Source: Neelides folsomi (Eukaryota > Arthropoda > Collembola > Neelipleona > Neelidae). Taken from it: 62,457 nt of DNA. Below the pieces are notes generated by a model that saw nothing but the letters and a program-made list of their open reading frames with translations, made no database searches and was not told the DNA's origin. Each line of letters starts with the position of its first letter. The first letter of the stretch is position 1. The stretch covers positions 1 to 62,457 of the forward strand of contig JAQGBZ010000362.1 of assembly GCA_034687125.1 (NCBI GenBank), written 5' to 3'. Both the position numbers and the translations under genes were made by a program. Below, piece after piece: positions 25,255 through 35,889 of this stretch.

Positions 25255-28015
25255 TTGGTGAAGTTTGTGGAGAGGAGTCACAGGGACCTAGGGACCTTCC
25301 GAGGACCTAATCGATTAATAGAAGCCCCGTTGACCTCATTCTTTACGACATCGCTCTCACCGGTGATGATTCCAAGTCAAACAACTTTTGTTCATTTTAA
25401 TTCTTAATTCCGGAACGGGCTTCTTCTCACTTGGCCTTCGCCCGATCCCGCCCACTTTGCCCCCGATGCACTTCCACTGCGAAATGAAGATGCGCTGAAG
25501 ACATCCCGAGGCAGTTTGATGCAAGGCATTCAACATCTTTAAGTAATCTTAATTGCTTTTCGCACTGTATGAATTCCATAAATCCTAATTAGACACATTT
25601 GGGCATTGGCCGCGGAGGAGTCCGGCGCGTGCTGTGGATGAAAAGTTGTCTCAACTCCCTTCACCTCCCCCATCACTTTTATTAATTAGAGACGATTGTA
25701 AAGAAGAGCAACATATTATGCAGTTTGATATTCTACACCGTGATTAATGAGGCAAAGAATTGCAAAAGTAACCTGCAGAAATCTGCCAACGAAAATTAAG
25801 TTATGAACACTCCCTGATGGATATGCACCTTCCATCATAAATACTAATGCTAACAATTACAAGATGCTCTCAATATTTAAGTACATTGGCTGACTTTATT
25901 GAGATACATTAACATATTACATAATACTGTATTGTATAGGATAGGTGGTTAAAATTCTATTTGGGTTTAGCAGATTTCAATCGTACAGTCAAAAAAATAC
26001 ACAAACCAAAAAGGAAGGAAATGAAGAAAACTAATATTGGTTATTTGATTATTTTATTGGCTGAATCTTTTATACTTTTAGCAGATGTAATATATCTCTT
26101 GTACACACAAGCATAAATACTTATGTATGAAACGCGAATATTATGGGTAAACGTAATTTTTATACTTATATTGTAAATTGCAATTATAAAAATTCAAGGA
26201 GAATTTTAAAGGCATAATGAATTAAATTATCGTTATAAATAAATAATTATTATTATGGTGGGTTATAAGTTGGAAAACGACTTTTAAATCGTTTAACATG
26301 TCACGCATAATTATCATAACAAAATATGCCTAGGTAGATGCGTTTTAAGAAAGTAATCTTAAGTCAACCAATGCATGCACCCTTGCATTTATTTATGCAC
26401 CAAAAAAAGAAACTTACCTTCCTTAACATTGTAATAATCAAGGTAAAAATGACAATAATTGAATCTAAGTAGATGCATAAATAAAACATAACTTAACATC
26501 CTTACAAATATCTGTACAGATACATGATCCACCATTATGATTTAATGTTAACTCTTTGCTAAATTGTATTATTTTTTACAATCGAGATCTAGTTTTTGCA
26601 TATTTGATTTACAAAATATCTGGAAAACATTTTACTTATTGTGTTATTAAAACAATATTTACCAGTTAAAAGTATTTTTGTATACTGTAGGAGTAAAATG
26701 AAGAAAAAATATTTTATAGATATTTAATTGGCTTTAAATCTATCGTGCCAGGAAGGATATTAAGCATCTCAAGTTTTATTATCTGAGGTAATCTGAGAAT
26801 GGATTTGATTCACCTCGTTCATCGGATCCTTTGTAGCTCATTTGTGATTCTCTCTCATCTTCATCTCGTTCTCCTTGCAATTTTTGACCAAATCTTCCCT
26901 TTCACTCATCAAATAATTGAAGAAGATCGGTAGAGACCGAGAGCGAAAAACTTCTTCATCAAATTGTTCACCTCATCAAATAACGAACATTATGCATTAG
27001 TGGGTTCATATCATCCCTTGCCTCATCATCCTTTGCATCTTGGTCTGTCCTTTGCATATATAAATAAATTATAACTTCTATGCTTAATATGCATATAAGT
27101 ATACCTACCTTAATTTAGTTATGTTATAATTTAATATTTATCGACCTGCTACTGAAACTTGAACAAGAATTACAGGATCCATATTATATTTATATTTCGT
27201 TATATGTGACTTTGTAATTCCCTTTGTTTGAGGATAAAAGAAGATAACAAAGGAATAAAAAATCATGAAAATTATCAACTATTAAACAAGAGTTACAGAG
27301 GTCATTAACAAACATTCTGAATTCGCTAAGGTCTTTTCTTTCCGAAGGATCGCAGTTTACCTCAAAACTTGATCGTTTTCATTCATAAATTATTGATGTT
27401 AGAAAGTAAGTTTTATAGTCAACTTTGGGTGCAAAGGGGGAATCCTTTAATATTTAATATAAATAAATAAATTGTGACCTATTCTTAATTCTTAATTAAC
27501 AAAATTATATTTTACCTTTCTAATTACTTAACATAAAAAATACACAATGTAACAAGTTTTTACTTTCGTTATGATAAATTATATTTCATTGCTCTCATTA
27601 ACATTAACGTTTAACTATACAGATTTCCGTTATGAGTAGATTGTAGAATTTGCCTAATATGGTCTTTGAAGTATGTAGCACACCTCGGTATACAATGATC
27701 TTTATTGTGGTATAACGTTTCATTAAAATCTCTTGTAAAATTGACCTTAGTTGTTACCAAAAGTTACAAAATTGTTGTAGCCATTTAAAAAATATTTTAT
27801 TGTTGGGCTTTTCATAATTTTGTCGTTAGTATACGAACGGCATATAATGTAATCACAATGAACAAAAAAAAGGTCCAATCAAACTGATGTCATCTTATAA
27901 ATCTCACAAATAAGATTTAAATATTAATATTTGAAGATCACACTGTAATTATAAGCTCAATGTTTTAAGCAAAGAAGCGTACCTTCAACAGTGAGGATTC
28001 CAAAAGCCATTTATC
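25255..28015. other. Long intergenic region between cuticle gene and lysine-rich gene
   Basis: A G+C-richer block (25290-25670) adjoins the cuticle promoter and may be regulatory; it includes a CCCGCCCACTTTGCCCCC stretch. The rest is AT-rich. One possible two-exon minus-strand small gene (26838-27057) is listed separately. I found no RNA gene or transposase. Confidence 0.4.
26838..27057 (-). CDS. Possible small two-exon gene, charged peptide of unknown function
   Basis: On the minus strand an ATG at 27057 opens MQRTDQDAKDDEARDDMN... to a donor GATGAG|GTGAAC at 26972. Joining to the AG ending at 26905 continues the frame through SEREDLVKNCKENEMKMREN to a TGA at 26838, giving 50 aa. The same 12-base word TTATTTGATGAG ends both exon 1 and the intron, so it may instead be a short duplication without splicing. 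An alternative frame in the second part (...SYKGSDERGESNPFSDYLR then stop) is also open and is followed by AATAAA near 26778. The peptide is highly charged and resembles nothing I know. Confidence 0.2.
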
Positions 28016-28845
28016 ATGCCGCCTAAAAAGGCTGCGGGTGGCTCGAGCGGAGGAAAATCTGGATCTTCTGGGGAAAAAAAGAAGAAACAATACAAAGGTG
28101 TTGACCCAAACCAAAAGTTATCATGGCGATAGCCGAAGAATGAAATGGAAAAAAATGAAATTTAAAAAGTTCAAGTTTAAGAAAAATCAAAAAGAAGACA
28201 AAGACTATGGAGATCTCAGCAAGACGAAAAAGGGAGGAGGAGGAAAGAAAAAGGGAATATTTGGAGGATTCATGGAATTCAATATGAAACAATTACATTA
28301 CAACAATGATAAAGTTCATTAAATTAAACATTTTCTAAATATTGAGCCATTAACTTAATTTATACTTTAATTATTTACAATATTTTTTAATTTCTGCTAG
28401 CCGAGACAGCTGATCTCAGTGAGTATGACGTTTTTAAAAGAAACATGAACAGATACAAGCGTTTTATGGATTCCTCTCCTTCTGCTTGCTTTTCTTTGAC
28501 ATTTATTGTCTCTTCTCTGCTCGATGTTACCTCTCAGAAATGAAGAAAAGGAAAGGGAAAACAAAACCGAAACAGGGAAAAGCCAAGGAATCTGAAGGGG
28601 AAAAATTCGGAAGAGATAAAAAAAGATACGGCAAGCAAAGGCAGCAAAAAATCAAAGGCGGCTTCTGGCTAAATTGACAATATTAGTGAATGTGATGTGA
28701 AATGTGAACAAAAATTATGTGATTATTCCAATTCTTTCAATTCCAATGTAATTCTTTATGTCAAGATTCTCAAGATATTTGTAATTAACTAATGAGATCT
28801 CTTATAAAGAATTTAAATACAAATAAAACATTTTTATTATTAATA
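28016..28845 (+). CDS. Lysine-rich protein gene of unresolved exon structure
   Basis: ATG at 28016 begins MPPKKAAGGSSGGKSGSSGE followed by a Lys run and QYKG, then stops after 38 codons if unspliced. Good splice sites follow: donor-like AAAG|GTGTTG at 28099, acceptors at about 28220 and 28400, a strong donor CTCA|GTGAGT near 28418, and an acceptor TACCTCTCAG before 28539. Beyond each acceptor several frames stay open because the plus strand is almost purely purine. AATAAA at 28822 supports a transcript in this direction. I cannot choose among models; all give a short, highly basic protein. A decayed copy of a larger coiled-coil protein is another possibility. Confidence 0.35.
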
Positions 28846-28937
28846 AAAAATCACCCAAAATCTTTTATTTCTCTATCGAATTGTTCACGAATAGAAAATT
28901 ATTTATTTGTTAACATTTAACTAAATAAATCAAAACA

Positions 28938-29551
28938 TTAACGACAACAACCTCCATTATTTGTTCCAATTATAATATTACATTTTGAACATGTATGACA
29001 AGTGTCATCAAAACATTCACACCAATAAGGGAGACAACAAAGTAAAACAGGAAGTAGTACAAAAAACATAATGATGCTACATCGCCCTTTGAAGTTTTTA
29101 ATATGTGTGAATCCTTCTTGGCCGCAATACTGACATGTCACAAAGACCGGATTAGAACCAAGATTTTTAAGAGAAGTCGGATTCGGATTCAGATCTTCAT
29201 TCCCCTCATCATCCTCATTTTTTCTGCTTGAATCGTCCTCAGACCTGATTGATGGGGTTTTTGAATGCCGGTGGTGGTGATGATGATGGTCGGGATCATC
29301 AACACTGCCGTGATGGGAATTTCTGTGATGGATGTCATGATGGGAATGATGCTCTTCGTACTCGGGGTCATCATCTTCGGAAACTGCATGGGAGTAACGA
29401 CGATGGTGGTTGTGATGATGGTGGGAGTGGTGGATGCTATCATTGTCATTGTCCTCCTCATCTTCTCCGGTTATAGAATGGGAATGATGGTGGTGGTGGT
29501 GGTGGTCGTCGTCGTCGTGCTGGTGAGAATAAGAAGAACGATGGGAATTAT
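28938..29551 (-). CDS. LITAF-domain protein with long His/Asp-rich N-terminus (5' end incomplete)
   Basis: The C-terminal 65 residues form a LITAF zinc domain: VTCQYCGQ, then a hydrophobic membrane-embedded stretch (IIMFFVLLPVLLCCLPYWC), then CHTCSKCNIIIG. LITAF proteins sit on the cytosolic face of late endosome and lysosome membranes, with the two Cys knuckles forming one zinc site. Upstream, in the same open frame, are about 120 residues of His clusters alternating with Asp/Glu and Ser (for example DDPDHHHHHHRHSK), which is not part of the family. This exon begins at an acceptor-like TATCAG and needs one base from an upstream exon that I could not fix; an MSNPEGQNLKTNKED frame at about 29597-29653 is a candidate but does not join in phase. 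The stop is at 28938. Confidence 0.75.
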
Positions 29552-30562
29552 CTGATAGATATCATACTGTGCCTACGATGAGAGTGTTTTCACCCATGCG
29601 GATGATCTTCTTTATTGGTCTTCAAATTTTGTCCTTCGGGATTTGACATTGCAATGTTAAATCATATCATCCCATCTTTAAGCATGCTTTGCCTAAATGT
29701 AATCCATTCAATCCAAACAATTGAACAACTCGGAAATAAAGAAAGAATCTTGTCAGTAAAATGGAATTTTGGGGCTGATTAGAACAATCTTCCACGCCTT
29801 CAAACGGAATTAATCATAAAGTTTCATATTTAACCGATAGATGGTAGGTAAATATTGTGCCGCTTCACCCCAAATTAGACAAGTAGCTTCACTTGTGTGT
29901 TTTGTTGAATCTCGACATCTCGAGTAAAGAAGTTAATTTTTGAAGTAAAAAGTTAATAAACTCTTCACTGGAAGTTTAGTTTTGCAATATTTCTAAAAAA
30001 TGGAACTTAATATTTCATATCCAATTCCTGACATTGAAACTGGTTTCGCAACGAGGGCATTTATTACTCATTTTAATTCATTTATAATCATTCATTTTTC
30101 ATGATGATCTTTCATCCCTTCTATTTACTATAATAGTAAACCTAAATGAGTTTTCATGCTTTCCTTTGTGCTTTAAACATCAATTACTAGTATTGACGTC
30201 ATACTTGAAGTTATTAATTCATAAATATATTTGGATAATTAACACTAGTTTTACTACAATGTAAAAATAAATTAATATGAGAGATACCCAGAGTAGATAA
30301 TATAAGATTCTTAGTATATGAACTATAATATTAAAAGTTATTTATAGATAATACATAATAAAGCCAAATAAATATTATGTATTTGCCTATTTGCATATGA
30401 TATAATTTCAGTCGCGTTTCATCAATTCACAATTTTCTCTTATGAAACATGAAGAATAGATGACAAATGAAAATTAAATAAAAGGTAAAAAGTGAAGTTG
30501 AAATTGAGGGTTAACGTTTTCATTCAGCTTCAGTATCCGCTCGGCATTCCAACACCAAAGTC
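29552..30562. other. Divergent upstream region of LITAF and small membrane protein genes
   Basis: About 1 kb between two genes reading away from each other. It probably contains the missing first exon of the LITAF gene and both promoters. Otherwise AT-rich with nothing recognisable. Confidence 0.4.
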
Positions 30563-31119
30563 ATGGCGGATCAAAAATTGGAGAGACCTAAAGAGAAAAC
30601 TTCATTTATTGGCCAATTTCTCGTTTTTTCAATTTTCATCGCATTTGTTGGATCGCAAACTCAAAATGCAAGTTTTTTAACTTTACATTCTTCATTTCAT
30701 GAATTGAGCTTTTAATTTGGTTTTGATTTCTTAGCCTTATATAATCATTGCTGAAATTCGAATCAGACTTGATGATTTGGAAGCTAACACAAGTAAGTGA
30801 AATTCTAAAATAATATATGAAAATAAATTTTATAATTTAAGATTGGGCTGATGTGAAATACTAATAAATACAATATGTAGACAGTTTGAACAGAACTGCT
30901 ATGACCCTGACTAGTAGATATCTATCTCTTAATCAAACGGTTCTTGGAATTATCCAAAATATGAATTACTATGCTGCCCAAATTAGTAGCAACTATGCTG
31001 GCATTCAACATCTTCAAAATGTGAATGAAATTTGGAAATCCAATTTCAGAAATATCAACAAGACGCTAAATATTTGTAAGAAAAAAACTATTCGGGTTCA
31101 ACCAAGAAGACTCGGCTGA
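30563..31119 (+). CDS. Small single-pass membrane or secreted protein, unknown function
   Basis: Three exons (30563-30667, 30735-30792, 30881-31119) give 133 aa. Residues 1-14 are charged (MADQKLERPKEKTS), 15-31 are hydrophobic (FIGQFLVFSIFIAFVG) and fit a signal anchor, and the rest is extracellular-like with three N-glycosylation sites (NRT, NQT, NKT) and an amphipathic helical look (IRIRLDDLEANT). The C-terminus is basic (KKKTIRVQPRRLG). The first intron must begin with GC (AAAT|GCAAGT) to keep the frame; this matches the known GC-donor consensus after position +2. No family recognised; it may be lineage-restricted. Confidence 0.55.
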
Positions 31120-31350
31120 TATTGAGTTTATTATATTTATTATAATTATAAAATAATTACTTGCAATTATTACTTACAATTATTATGCTATTATTTACTA
31201 ATTATTAATATAAAGTAGAAACATAGTTTATTTTACATTTTGAAAACTCAAATTGAAATTAACGTAAAATTACACAATATTTGAAAGGGGAATGCATTTA
31301 ACATTAAGGCTAAATAAAATTTTATTCCTGATTTTTAATAATTAATAAAA

Positions 31351-32711
31351 TTAAAGTTTTCTGTCCACAATATTTAAATAAAAAGCTATTTGAACAATGA
31401 CGGCTAATAAAATATAAGAAGAATTTTTCGTTGCGGAATTGTCCCTATTGATTTCCGTTGTGGAAATTTCTTCTGTCGTTTTCTTCTGTCCACTTGGAAT
31501 TTGATGTTCAGCATGGAAACCATTGGGCCTTGGAAAAATTGGCCAGTTGTATTCATTCCAATGGATCTTCTGAGTCCTCGCTGTTCTATTTGTTCCAATG
31601 TGTTCCTCAGTCATTGCATGATACACGATCCACGACTCGGTTCCATCTCAATTAATATTATAATAACCCATTTATAACTCAAACCCAACCTTCAATTTGA
31701 AAACCATAAGTTTAAAAAGAGAAATTACCAGGAGAGGAAGTGATCGATGCGTGTCCAGGTCCATGTACGTTCTCTTCCACGTTTTTCCAAAAGACTGGTT
31801 CCGTGTTGAACCATTTCCAATTGCTCAATTCCATTGGATCTGCATCATTGTAAATGAACATCAACCCAACAGCATAAGTCTCGTCCCAAGTTGAGGAAGC
31901 GGAATAAATCATAAATGTTTTGTCTCCTCTTCGGAAGAATTGTGGAGCTTCTACGACGCTTCCTTCCCAATCTCTCAATGGTCTTCTGAGCATTTTCCTC
32001 TCACTGGAAATAGTTTCTGGATCAGACATTGACGCAATGTACAAATTTGACCCGTAACGACAATTTTCACCATTTTCATCACAGGGCAATTCCGCTTCGG
32101 GCCAACCAGCCCAGATATAATACAAATCCCCATTAAGAGTTTCCAAAATTGTTCCATCAATGGCAAAATAGTCTTCGTTTAATGGAACAATTCTAAATAT
32201 AAAAAAACCGAAGCATAAATATAATTTAAATTAAATTATGTAATTTAATGAATTTAACAATAGATCCGTAGGAGCTAGATAGAATTAATAAGTACAATTG
32301 ACAGTATTTAATTGACCTTTTGGCTTCTGAATAACTTCCTTGAGGTTTTGATGAATCTTCAGCTTTAACGACATACATCCTGTGCATGGCATCTGTGTGA
32401 TTGTCCATGGCAAAATGAATGTAAAGTTGGTCTTTAATGAAATGCATTTCGGGTGCGAAGAGATTGTCCATTCCTTCAGGAGCTTCATAAACTTGAACTC
32501 GGGACGCGTCTCTCCAATCAGTGAGGATGTCTGACTGAAGAACGAACATTTTGGTGTGACTGTCGGAGAGGACCATCCAATAAGTATCGAATTTCCTTAA
32601 AACAAAAGGATCAGGAGAACTTGAAGATAAAATAGGATTTTGGAATGTTTCTTCTTGTCCATTCACATAATTTAAAACAAGAAGAAACAAAAAGAATTTT
32701 AAAATTTCCAT
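31351..32711 (-). CDS. Secreted glycoside hydrolase family 43 (arabinanase/xylosidase-like)
   Basis: Predicted to release arabinose or xylose from plant or microbial polysaccharide. Exons 32317-32711, 31729-32192 and 31351-31646 encode 384 aa. A signal peptide (MEILKFFLFLLVLNYVNG) is followed by a five-bladed propeller domain. The GH43 catalytic triad is visible: D34 in SSSSPDPFVL (general base), D144 in FAIDGTI (pKa modulator) and E213 in VVEAPQFF (general acid). The family motif GPGHASITSSPDGTESWIVY is rebuilt across the exon 2-3 junction. The C-terminus ends in a hydrophobic segment (YILLAVIVQIAFYLNIV), suggesting a membrane or GPI anchor. GH43 is mainly bacterial and fungal; here it has introns and animal-like AT content, so it is resident in the animal genome. 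It lies 580 bases downstream of a sugar transporter on the same strand. Confidence 0.9.
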
Positions 32712-33293
32712 ATTTAAACTGTTCGCTGCGATTTGTGTAGTTTACTGCTGGGTTTACTTTTTTCGACCAGACAAAAAATTATTTAATTGGCACTCAATTA
32801 CACGACCTTACTCAAACCTTATAAAATAGGTGATACTATACAATAGTGTATGAGATTTAGATAAGAATTTGAATTGGATAATAAAGGAGATAATAATTGA
32901 GTTAGACATTTCCTAACAAAATAGTAATGCCATTTACACACAATACGAATAAATGATATATTTTTTATCAATTTTATTAATTGATTAATGGTAAGTTTTT
33001 ATTATTCGTATATTGTACACATGTGTATTTATAAGAAATAGTAAGTATGGTAGGTATATAAAAGCAAATATTATGTAACTATGTATTATGATCATGATTG
33101 ACTGGGAATGGAGCTTACAATGTCAGCTTCTTATTACCATTATACAATGACAGTATAGAGTTCTTTATTTTCTATGGCTCAAAATTTAGTTATCTACCTA
33201 TGTATGATTAATATTGATCACTTTAACAGTTTAAATAAAATACAAATAATTGTAAGGTATAATCGCAACTTCGCTATAATATTAAGTAATAAG
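32712..33293. other. Gap between sugar transporter and GH43 gene
   Basis: AT-rich. It must hold the transporter 3' end and the GH43 promoter, both on the minus strand. No other feature seen. Confidence 0.45.
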
Positions 33294-35335
33294 TTAAAAC
33301 CCCGTTGTTTCTTCGTCATCGTCCATATTAGGCATTGGATGCTTCTGCTCAAAAATCTCTTCAATCTCTCCATGATGTAAATTGGAAGTTTCGGGAACGA
33401 AGAAAGTGACAAAGAAAAATGCACACAACGCCACAACTCCATAAAACCAAAATGTCCCATAAGTGTAAAAAGTGTCCATCATGTCCAAAAATGTTTTAAC
33501 TGTCGTAAAAAGACAAATTTGATTAAAGGCAAAGGCCAAAGAGCAACCCAAGCTCCTCGCATCAGAAGGGAGAATTTCCGCCACAAGAAACCAAGGAATG
33601 ATCCCAAACCCAATTGAATATCCGGCCATGAATAATAAAAGACAAGTCAATGGGATCCATTCAGGCCCAGTTACAACGGCGAGTTCTTCTGAAGAAATCT
33701 GAGACGTTAAATTACCCAAACTCATATTAAATTGATCACTTCCGAATAAGGAACTTTCGGCTAAATTCGTAGAAATGTTTGAAATTAACTTTAAAAGATT
33801 TGGATTCTCTTTTAAGTAAAAGAAAGTTCCTAATGAAATGTTGGAAAACGCCATTAAAAGTGCAGAGGCAATTAAAAGCGGACGTCTTGGGATGAAATTA
33901 ACAAGAAAAATGGCAACGAGTGTTGCGAACATTCGCACCACTCCGATGGCAATTGTTTCAATGTAGTCATTGATGGAATCTGCATAGTGGAAAATAAGAG
34001 TCGAGTAAAAAGTAATTGGATAAATCCCTGAGAATTGTTGGAAGAAAAATAAGGCTGATCCAATGAATAAAGGTTTGAGAACCGAGGAGTGAAAAAGTCT
34101 TGGACAAGACGAGGCAAATGAAAAATTCTGAACTGCTCGACGTTCTTTTAAATATTGGAGTCTCATGCATTCTTGTTCAGCTTCTTCGGGATTATTTCGA
34201 AGCCAAGTGAGGGATTTAAGAGCTTCTGGTTGTCGGCCGCGGGAAATGAGCCAAACAGGAGATTCGGGAAGGAAAATGACATAAGAGAGAACAAATAATG
34301 GAAAGATGGAACAAACGAGAGCAACGGTTCTCCAGTCGAAGACACTCTAAAGAAAAAATTATCCCATCAACTCTTCAACATTTAAATACATAGGTATTAT
34401 TTCACATTTAAATAAGTATTTATAAGTTTATAAGGGCCCATTTCACATAAGAAACTATACTCTAAGCTAAAGTTTATTAATTTAATAATTAAAATAAATT
34501 GTAGTTGACTCTCACCCCCAAACAATAAATACTAAAAATTCCAACGGAGACCATCAGAGTTGGCAATGAACCTGAAACTCCTCTCATGGATGGTTCAACA
34601 ATCTCCACGATATAAACCTGCAAAATGACTAATATTTTCACAATTCCAGAAGAATTATATTAGCTAAATTAAAAGTTATAGGTAATTTTATGCATATAAT
34701 GAACTCTGAATTTACTTGAACAGTGGCTGAGTAAAAGCCTGATGCTAATCCAGTAAGAATTCTTCCAGTGAGGAGATCAGCCAAATCGGTAGCTTCTGCT
34801 ATTATGATCCAACCAATGCAGTAAAAAACTGAACTTAATATGATCGTTTTCTTTCTTCCAATAACATCAGAAGCTAAACCTCCGATTAAAGTACCAAGGA
34901 GGCATCCGACAAGTACCAGACTAGCTAAAAATCATTATCGTTTTATTAATAATCCTTTAAATATCAAAATTATATTTGTTAATAAAAAGATGCAACTAAG
35001 CTCATTGGTACATTCATAAAATGGGACATTTGATAAAAATACAATTATTGCAATTAAGGTATTACCAATCCAAGAGAGATCTTCATTAGAAGCTTTGATA
35101 TGAGGATCGGATCCAAGCAAAGTTGGAAGAGTTACAGAACTAAATCCCATTATTGTTCCTGTACCAAATAATGATAAAACGGCTCCAGCGACAGTCAAAA
35201 TCTGAGATTCAACATCAAATATTAATTTTATTAGTTAATTAATATTAAAGTAAATTATATTTCATTATATTTAACCTGGTTCCTCCGCTCTAAAGAGTCC
35301 GCTCGGTAAATGAGCGGAATCTGCTCCTTTTTCAT
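33294..35335 (-). CDS. Major facilitator sugar transporter (Tret1/GLUT-like)
   Basis: Plasma-membrane hexose or trehalose facilitator. Exons 35276-35335, 35066-35201, 34716-34924, 34516-34617 and 33294-34346 encode 519 aa with about twelve membrane segments. Family marks: GFSSVTLPTLL in helix 1, DVIGRKKTI in loop 2-3, TGRILTGLASGF in helix 4, VEIVEPSMRGVSGSLP, LPESPVWLISRGRQPEAL (the PESPR loop), LPSDARSLGCSLAFAFNQ, and VPETSNLHHGEIEEIF (the PETKG loop). The protein closely follows the arthropod Tret1-like subfamily. An insertion rich in Asn and Ser (about 70 residues before VTGPEWIP) enlarges one extracellular loop. Substrate is not determined. Neighbouring GH43 suggests, but does not show, a role with plant sugars. 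Confidence 0.93.
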
Positions 35336-35889
35336 TTTAAAATCGTTTATGAAATTAATTAGAATATTTTAATAAAAAGATGAAATTGGGAGATGATGTT
35401 CGAAGAAGCTGAGAAACAGTAAAAGTTCACAAGTAATCTCAATGAAAGTAATTTAAAAGCATCTGGTATGGGGATTAAATTCTCCCAATAGGCATATGTT
35501 GCAATACGTATTGAATGCTTTAGAACTTGGGAGATGTACTCATATAAATATTTAACTATACTTTCATATTATATATGCACGTTAATATTTTCTATATATT
35601 AAAACTAGGTATATTCCTTCATTGTGTTTATTTATTAATGTTCTTTATGAATTTACGATTCATCAATAGATTCAATTATGTAAAACCGTCATTATTAATA
35701 AACTTAATACTATTCATATACAATTGTATTAGCCATAAATCTCATTAACTTTTACTCTTTATTTTATCGAAAGTAAATTCTAATTTATTCATTATGTTTA
35801 TGCTAATGAGAAATGAAGAAATGGTTTTTATTAAAAAAATTGCATTTATTTAAATTACTTTTCACTACGAAATATAAATAGTTTTAATA
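35336..35889. other. Gap between ICT1 and sugar transporter genes
   Basis: AT-rich region with the 3' end of ICT1 and the promoter of the transporter, both minus strand. Nothing further visible. Confidence 0.45.
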
